Assembly (NCBI GenBank): GCA_034387635.1
Contig: JAOANU010000001.1
Coordinates: 1,364,001 to 1,428,000, forward strand
Origin: Rhodosporidiobolus odoratus
Taxonomy: Eukaryota; Basidiomycota; Microbotryomycetes; Sporidiobolales; Sporidiobolaceae
Length of the DNA stretch: 64,000 nucleotides
Direction of reading: 5' to 3'
Positions within the stretch are counted from its first letter, which is position 1. Each line of letters starts with the position of its first letter. Positions 58,042 through 64,000 of the stretch are shown one piece after another. The notes beneath the pieces are model-generated. The model did no database searches. It saw only the letters and a program-made list of their open reading frames with translations, and was not told the DNA's origin. The position numbers and the translations under genes were made by a program.

Positions 58042-61000
58042 ATGTCAGGCTGGGACAACTACGTCGACTCGCCAGACTCGGCAGGTCAAAGGGGTCAAGC
58101 ACTCGCCAACCTCGCTCGGCAAGGCTGGCAACCACCCCCCCTCACCTCTTGTCTCCCCCGCCAGCACCCCGCCGACCTCTCAACTGACCCCATCTTCACC
58201 CTGGGCCAGGTCCAGTTCACCCTCCCCTCGCAACTCTACTCGCTCACGTGCACCTCCAACGTCCTCGTCCTCGCTTGCTCCGGAAAACCCTTTCCCTCTT
58301 CCTCTTCCTCTGCCTCGGCTCCACCTCTCCCACCTCAACTCATTCGCATAGACCTCGATCGACCCACCGAGGTCGAGACCATCGACCTGCCCTGGCCCGC
58401 CCCGTCTGCTTCGTCTGCTTCCTCCCCACCTCCCACCCTGCACGCCGTTCATGTCTCTCCCTCCTGCCTTCACTGCCTCGTCTCGACCACCTCGGGAGAA
58501 AACTACTACCTCTTTCTCGGCTCGCTCGCCTCCTTGCCCCATCCCTCCACCTCCACCTCCGCTTCCCCCTCGCACCCTCGACGACCCAAACCTCTGCCTC
58601 GTCTCAAAGGTGCTCTGATCGACAGCGTCGCCTGGTCTCCCTCTCCGCCCTCGTCGTCAAATCCCTACGCGACAAGAGACCTCCTCCTGGGCACCTCGTC
58701 CGGACAAATCCTCGAAACCTCGCTCCTGGATCCCACGCTCGCCTCCTCGGCTGAACCAAGCGGCTTTTCTTTACCCGTCTCAGTCTCGGTGCCTGGTCGA
58801 AGTGGAGGTGTCGAGAGATACGTCAAGCAGCTCTTCACCCTACCCGTCCGAGAAGGGCTGGTCGGGTTAAAGTACGAGGTTTGGAACGCCGGACAAGGAA
58901 GTGGACCCAGGGGAAAGAGGGTCGCCGTCGTAGCGGCGACCAAGACGAGGATGTATCAGTTTGTTGGGACTGCCGCGGGGGGAGAGAGGAGAAAGGGTGA
59001 GGAGGCTGACGGGGCTTGGTTGGAAGAGGTGATGCGACCGTATCGGGATGGGGAGGTTAGACCTAGTGAGCTCACAGTTTGGTTTTCTTTCGATCATTGG
59101 TGTATGCGAGACGCTGATTCTTGAGTGTGTGCAGAAACCCTTGAACTTCCTGGAGAACCGCAGAAGAGCGAGTTGCACTTCTCTGCTTCTTCTGCGAAGC
59201 GGGATGAAGGGGGAATCGGATTGTCAAAGACTCTTGCTTGGATGACCGGTACGTTCCCAACCCGTCCTCGTCCCCTGGCAGGCGAGAGTGTAGTCTCATA
59301 GTATCCGCACAGAACCGGGAATCTACCACGGCCACCTCGCCTTCCCCTCGTCTTCCTCCTCCGACCTTCCACCCGGAGAAGGAATCATCGACTCTGCTGC
59401 CCTGATCCCCTACCCCTCTTTCCCCTCCTCCCTTTCCGACGACGACGACGAAGACGGTGCATCCTCAGCCACAAACATGCCCGTCAGCATGGCTCTCACC
59501 GAGTTTCATTTCGTGTTGTTGTTCCGAGATAGAGTCGTAGCGGTGGATCAACTGACTGATCGAGTGGTCTATTCCGAGCTGCTTAACCTCGTACGCTCTT
59601 CGTGCTGCCTCTTCCACGCATCAGGACTCGCTAATCTCCCTCCTTCACTCCCCGCCCTCCCTCTTGTTACGACGCAAACCTTGCACAGCCAACCACCTCC
59701 CCACCCCTTGCTCTCCTGACCGACCCAATCCGTCGCACCCTGTGGATTCACTCTCGAGATCGGATCTACGAGTTGGTCGTCCATGACGAAGGAAGGGATG
59801 TGTGGAAAGTTTGGGTCAAGAGGGGGGAATGGGACAAGGCAAAGTCGGCGGCAAAGGTGCGGTTTTCCTGCTACTCGCTTCCTGTAGAACGCGACCGGCG
59901 TGGCTCTTGTACCTCTCAGCGAGCGAGCGAGCGAGCGAGCGAAGGACTGCTTCGTTGCATTCTTCGACCGAAAAACCAGCTGACCCCCCCTCCTTCCTCC
60001 CCTTGCGCCTTTCCCCCCTCTCCCTGTCTCGCAGACCCCCTCCCACCGCTCGCAAATCCTCGCCCTCGAAGCCGACGCCCACTTCACCTCCCAACGCTAC
60101 ATCCCCGCCGCTCAAGCCTACGCCCAGACCGAGTCCCGAAGTTTCGAAGAGGTTGTATTGAAGTTTTACGAAAAGGGTGAACGGGATGCTTTGAGGTATT
60201 ATTTGGTGGCCAGGTTGGAGAGGTTGAACAAGACGGTACGTTCCCTGGCGTCCAGCGCGGTGTGGTGAAGCAGCCAACAGACACTGACTGAGGCGGCGCT
60301 GTACGGACAGGATCTCACCCAACGTCTAATGCTCTCGACCTGGTTGGTAGAGATGTACCTTGCCAAACTCACTGAGCTCGAAGATCTAGCGGCGGCGGAA
60401 CGTTCAAGCGCAGATGCCGAAAATCTAAAAGTCGAGATGGGGATTGTGGAAGAGGATATGAGGGGGTTGTTGGGGACTTATAAGGTGCGCCGGCAAACGG
60501 TCCCCCTTGATCCACCTTCTCGTGCGAGTGGGGCTAACAAGATGCGCTGCATTGATCCAGGGCAACCTCGACCCTCGAACAACGTTTGATCTTCTTACCT
60601 CACATGGGAGGGACGATCTCACACTGTACTATGCTTCTCTTGTTGGGGACTACGGACGGATAGTCCAGCATCATGTGCAGCAGCAGGAGTGGAGGGATGG
60701 CTTGACCGCGCTAAGCAAGCAGGTCCGTCTAGATTCGGTCCTTTCCGCAGCCATAGAACACGACGCTGATGCGAATCGTGCAAGCAGGAAGACCTCGACC
60801 TATACTACCGCTTTGCGTCGGTCCTGCTCCGTCACGCTCCCAAAGAGACTGTAGACGTCTTCCTGCGCCAACCTCGGCTTTCTGCCCGCCGTCTCATCCC
60901 CGCCCTCACCGCACCTCGTCCCCCTTCGCCCTCTTCCTCCACCTCCCCTCCTTCACCAGATCCCATCGCGGAACACGCGATCCGATACCTGAATCAGTCC

Positions 61001-62466
61001 ATTTTGGTGCAGCACAACTCTGATCCGGCAGTTCACAACGCGCTCCTCACCCTCTACGCGACTTCCCCGTCAACTCCTGCCTTGGACGCCGCTTTTGCCC
61101 ACTTCCTCTCTGCGGCTCCTTCAAACCCCTCCACCTCCCTCCCGTACTATGACCTGAACTACGCCCTCCGTCTCTGTCGCTCTAACAAGCGCACCAAAGC
61201 CTGCGTGGTAGTCTACTCCAAACTCGGTCTGTTTGAAGAGAGCGTCGAGTTGGCCCTTGAAGTGGATGATCTGGCATTGGCTAAGGAATGTGCCGAGATG
61301 CCCCCGGTTGAGGATGAGTTGTTGAGGAAGAAGTTGTGGTTGAAGGTGGCTAAGCATGTCGTCGGCAAGAAGCACGATATCAAGACGTGCGCTTACCTTG
61401 TTTCTTCGCCTTGTCTCTGTGCAACCTCATGCCGCTTTCGACCTCCTCGGACACCTCCAACTCTCCGGGAAGATACTAACCCTTCTCCTCAAACTGGCCT
61501 CGCTCACAGCGCCATGCGTTTCCTCGAATCCACCCCTCTCCTCAAAATCGAAGACATCCTCCCCTTCTTCCCCGACTTTGTCGTCATCGACGACTTTAAA
61601 GACGAAATCTGCACCGCCCTCGAAGGTTACGCGGCGCACATTGAACGCCTCAAAGGTGACATGGCCGACGCGACGAAAGCGGCTGAAGCGATCAAGAGTG
61701 ATATCGCTGAGTTGGATCAGCGGTTTGTGGTTGTTGATGCGAACGAGAAGTGTGGGACTTGTCGAGGGCAGTTGTTGACCAGGCAGTTTTACGTGTTTCC
61801 GTGTCAGCATTGCTTCCATGCTGATTGCCTGATTCAACAAGTGAGTCTGCTCTTTCTACTCTGCCCGCCGCAGTTTCTCCTTCTCTCCCTCCACGCCTCA
61901 CGCCCGAAGAGTTCCCGCCTCCTTACAGTATTGACCCTTCTATCCGAACGCAGGTCACCAAAACCCTTTCCCCAACTCAACTCCGCCGCATGCTCTCCCT
62001 CCAAGCTCAACTCGCCCCGACTGCCGTTTCCTCCTCCACAGCCTCTTCCTCTGCCTCAGCCCGCCAAGCCCGCCAACGCACCCTCCTAGACGACGCCGCC
62101 CTCGGCGGTGCTCAACTCAAACTCGCCGCCCAAGCTTCAGTTCAAGCCGTGGATCAGTTGCGCAAACTGGTTTTGCCTGACGCGTTACTTTCTGCTATCG
62201 GTGGAGCTATCCCTTTACCGAATTCGGGAGGAGGGAGGGTGAGAGGGGCGAATGGGCGGTCTGCAGGAGCAGGAACAGGAGCAAAAGGGGGAGGGGCGAT
62301 GGATGCGGCAACTTTGGCGCAGAGTGCGAGTGCAAGGAGGGAGGCCAAGGAGAAATTGGAGTTGAGAGAGCAATTGGATGAGTTGTTGGCTAGGGAGTGC
62401 GTGTTGTGCGAGGGGGCGATTGGGAGTATTGAGCGGGGGTTTGTGGAGGAGGGGGAGGAGATGTAA
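58042..62466 (+). CDS. VPS18: HOPS/CORVET core subunit Vps18 (Pep3)
   Basis: Class C Vps protein tethering membranes at endosome and vacuole. Starts MSGWDNYVDSPDSAGQRGQA. The N-terminal half is the Pep3/Vps18 beta-propeller (FTLPSQLYSLTCTSNVLVLA, ALIDSVAWSPSP, DLLLGTSSGQILETSLLD). The alpha-solenoid follows after several introns (for example QILALEADAHFTSQRYIPAA, LYYASLVGDYGRIVQHHVQQ, NYALRLCRSNKRTKACVVVY, FEESVELALEVDDLALAKEC). The end carries the RING-like module: EKCGTCRGQLLTRQFYVFPC, QHCFHADCLIQQV, and after an Ala/Ser-rich insert ARECVLCEGAIGSIERGF. The insert between the RING halves is longer than in yeast Pep3. The stop is at 62464-62466. It shares a 253-bp divergent promoter with YTA7. 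Confidence 0.93.
59918..59942 (+). repeat. GAGC tetranucleotide repeat inside a VPS18 intron
   Basis: About six GAGC units, uninterrupted. The surrounding sequence (59857-60033) is an intron of VPS18, since the reading frame resumes with TPSHRSQILALEADAHF. Confidence 0.8.
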
Positions 62467-63584
62467 AGGAAAAGCTGTTCTTCCGTATCTAGAGGACACG
62501 GTGCTCAGCCTCGTTCAACGCGAGCCCGAGAAAGGCTTAGGAAAAAGGCTAGAGTGCAGCAACGTAGTATGTACAGGACAACATGTATCATTAGGCGGTC
62601 TGTACACCGGAAAACGGAAATAACGCGGCCATCGTCTGTCACGCCCTCTGGCTCTCATCAACGCCGCCCCTCCTCATTCCCTCACTCAGGGCTGGTAGTT
62701 GATTTTCTATGTCAACGAGCGAAGGTCGTCAGTCTCGTCTCGATTCTTTTTTCCCGATCTCAAGCAGGCTGGAAGAGGGGAAAAGAGCGTACACCACCAA
62801 ACTGCAACCTCCACCTCTTCGGATTCCAGCCCCAGCGCTGAAGTACGACGCCGGGGAAGATCTTGGTTTGGTGGAAGGTATGTTGAACGGATAACGGCTG
62901 GAATGGAGGAATGTCACAACGAAGGGCCAAACGTGAGTCTTGGCAGCTCGTGCAATGAGATGAAAGGCAGCTGACCATGGTAGGCTTGTATGCGGTAAGC
63001 TAGCCTGAACACGAGACACGGGAAGAGACGAGAAGCGGTTGCAGCTGCGGGAGGACAAGATCAGCGATCAGATGCTGCGGGTAAGCGCAGAGGGCTAGGC
63101 GCACTGATGTGGAGGCTGTGAAGCTACTACGCTCGACGATGCGCTATGAACTGAGTGTCGACGGGAGAGAAAGCCTCTGGGAAAGGCGAGGAGGAGATCG
63201 AGACATCAACGCGTCAGCAAAATACCGAGACAGGGGGGGGACTATGTCCCTTTTCCCTTTTCCTCTATGACAACATGCCTAAGCACGGAGGTATTGACAA
63301 GCTCGTCAAGACTGTACGAACCTTCGCGAGCAGGAGCAGGAGCGACTTCAAGCAGCCTTTTCATGACCTTCTCAAATAGGGCCTCTGCTCGCCTCCAACG
63401 CTCCAACAGCGAATGCAGGCTTTCTAGCTCTGCGTCGCATGTGCCACAGACAGAAGAGTGGCCCTGAAACCCAACCGAGTGTAGGAAGGAACTGCCTTTT
63501 CGAGTGCCAAACCTTGACAACGGCAACCTCGACGAAAACCTGTACAAAGGACTAGATACAACTGTTTGAACAAGAAGCCAGCGT
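62467..63584. other. Convergent intergenic region, no gene seen
   Basis: About 1.1 kb between VPS18 (+) and the dehydrogenase (-). Open frames are short and without motif. The last C-terminal exon of the dehydrogenase might extend a little into this stretch if an intron removes its presumed stop. Confidence 0.4.
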
Positions 63585-64000
63585 TCAGGCACTGACGGTC
63601 GTGAGCTGAGCGGCGCCGGGTGCTGCGAGACGAAGCCGAGTGTCAGGTAAAACTGCGTACGAGGGGGATAAGGAGGAGGACGAACCCGGAGGACCCGAGA
63701 ACTTGGTGGCGACGAAAGTCTTGACCTGCGACGTGGAGGAGGGCAGAACGACAAGAGAGGGTGGAAGAGGAGAGGACAAGAGCAGAGATCAGCCGACTCG
63801 TTTGTGTATGGGGCAGAAAGAGGAAGAGAAGCCGCACAATCTTGTCCTTGTCACTTCGGTCGCGCATCTGGTGGTAAACCTCGGCGATATTCTCGAGAGG
63901 GACGCGCTGGGTGACGAAAAGCTCGCGGGGCACGACCTTTCCGGTGGCGATGTATTCGTCCATGACTGTCAGCGAGCAAAAAGCGTCAGCGTTTCCTACC
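63585..64000 (-). CDS. Zinc-type medium-chain dehydrogenase, C-terminal fragment cut by the window edge
   Basis: Only the 3' part is present. The exon reads VMDEYIATGKVVPRELFVTQ, RVPLENIAEVYHQMRDRSDK, DKIV, then splices to KTFVATKFSGPP with a short low-complexity end. The pattern of a helix, a strand ending in thr-gln-x-val, PLENIAEVYHQM, and then DKIVK is the usual C terminus of zinc alcohol dehydrogenase-like MDR proteins. The upstream boundary is an intron with a TGACAG acceptor just before 63966. The stop at 63585 holds if the last segment is unspliced; an alternative intron (GTACGC...CTCGCAG) would change the last few residues. Substrate unknown. Confidence 0.7.

Overview
The window looks like nuclear DNA of a basidiomycete yeast of the Rhodotorula/Rhodosporidium type. 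This is an inference from GC-rich, pyrimidine-rich leaders, very many short introns (about 50-100 nt, GTGCGT/GTGAGT-type donors, CTGAC branch sites, CAG acceptors) and the gene content. I see no CRISPR array, operon, insertion sequence or complete transposon. All exon joins were made by eye, so 5' ends and small exons are approximate.

Layout, left to right: NADP-glutamate dehydrogenase (+); a small PPxY-motif protein (-); a J-domain/ankyrin protein (-) divergent from the mitochondrial carbamoyl-phosphate synthase large subunit CPA2 (+); a large unrecognised protein (+) preceded by short tandem repeats; a gap of about 1.5 kb holding a tRNA-like Pol III element; a Ser/Thr-rich single-pass membrane protein (+); the adenylate kinase FAP7 (-); a type II membrane protein joining a glycosyltransferase-like domain to an alginate-lyase-like domain (-); a multipass membrane protein (-); a small protein with SUMO-type motifs (-); an M36 fungalysin metalloprotease (-) divergent from GINS subunit PSF3 (+); V-ATPase assembly factor PKR1 (-); a second PPxY protein paralogous to the first (-); a SelK-like ER protein (-) divergent from a Rho3-like GTPase (+); an acyltransferase-3 membrane protein (+); a triose-phosphate/nucleotide-sugar transporter-type protein (+); an unrecognised acidic protein (-); a SNF2-RING ATPase of the ULS1/RAD16 type (-); the AAA+ bromodomain ATPase YTA7/ATAD2 (-); the HOPS/CORVET subunit VPS18 (+); and the 3' end of a zinc-type medium-chain dehydrogenase (-) running off the right edge.

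Most genes are housekeeping functions: nitrogen and arginine metabolism, ribosome maturation, DNA replication, chromatin, and vacuole/ER/Golgi biology. They do not form an obvious pathway cluster. The least explained parts are the PPxY paralogue pair, the fusion protein at 21725-25848 with an apparently dead lyase motif, the large orphan at 13317-16886 with its repeat-rich promoter, and a short upstream ORF in the CPA2 leader that would exist only after splicing.
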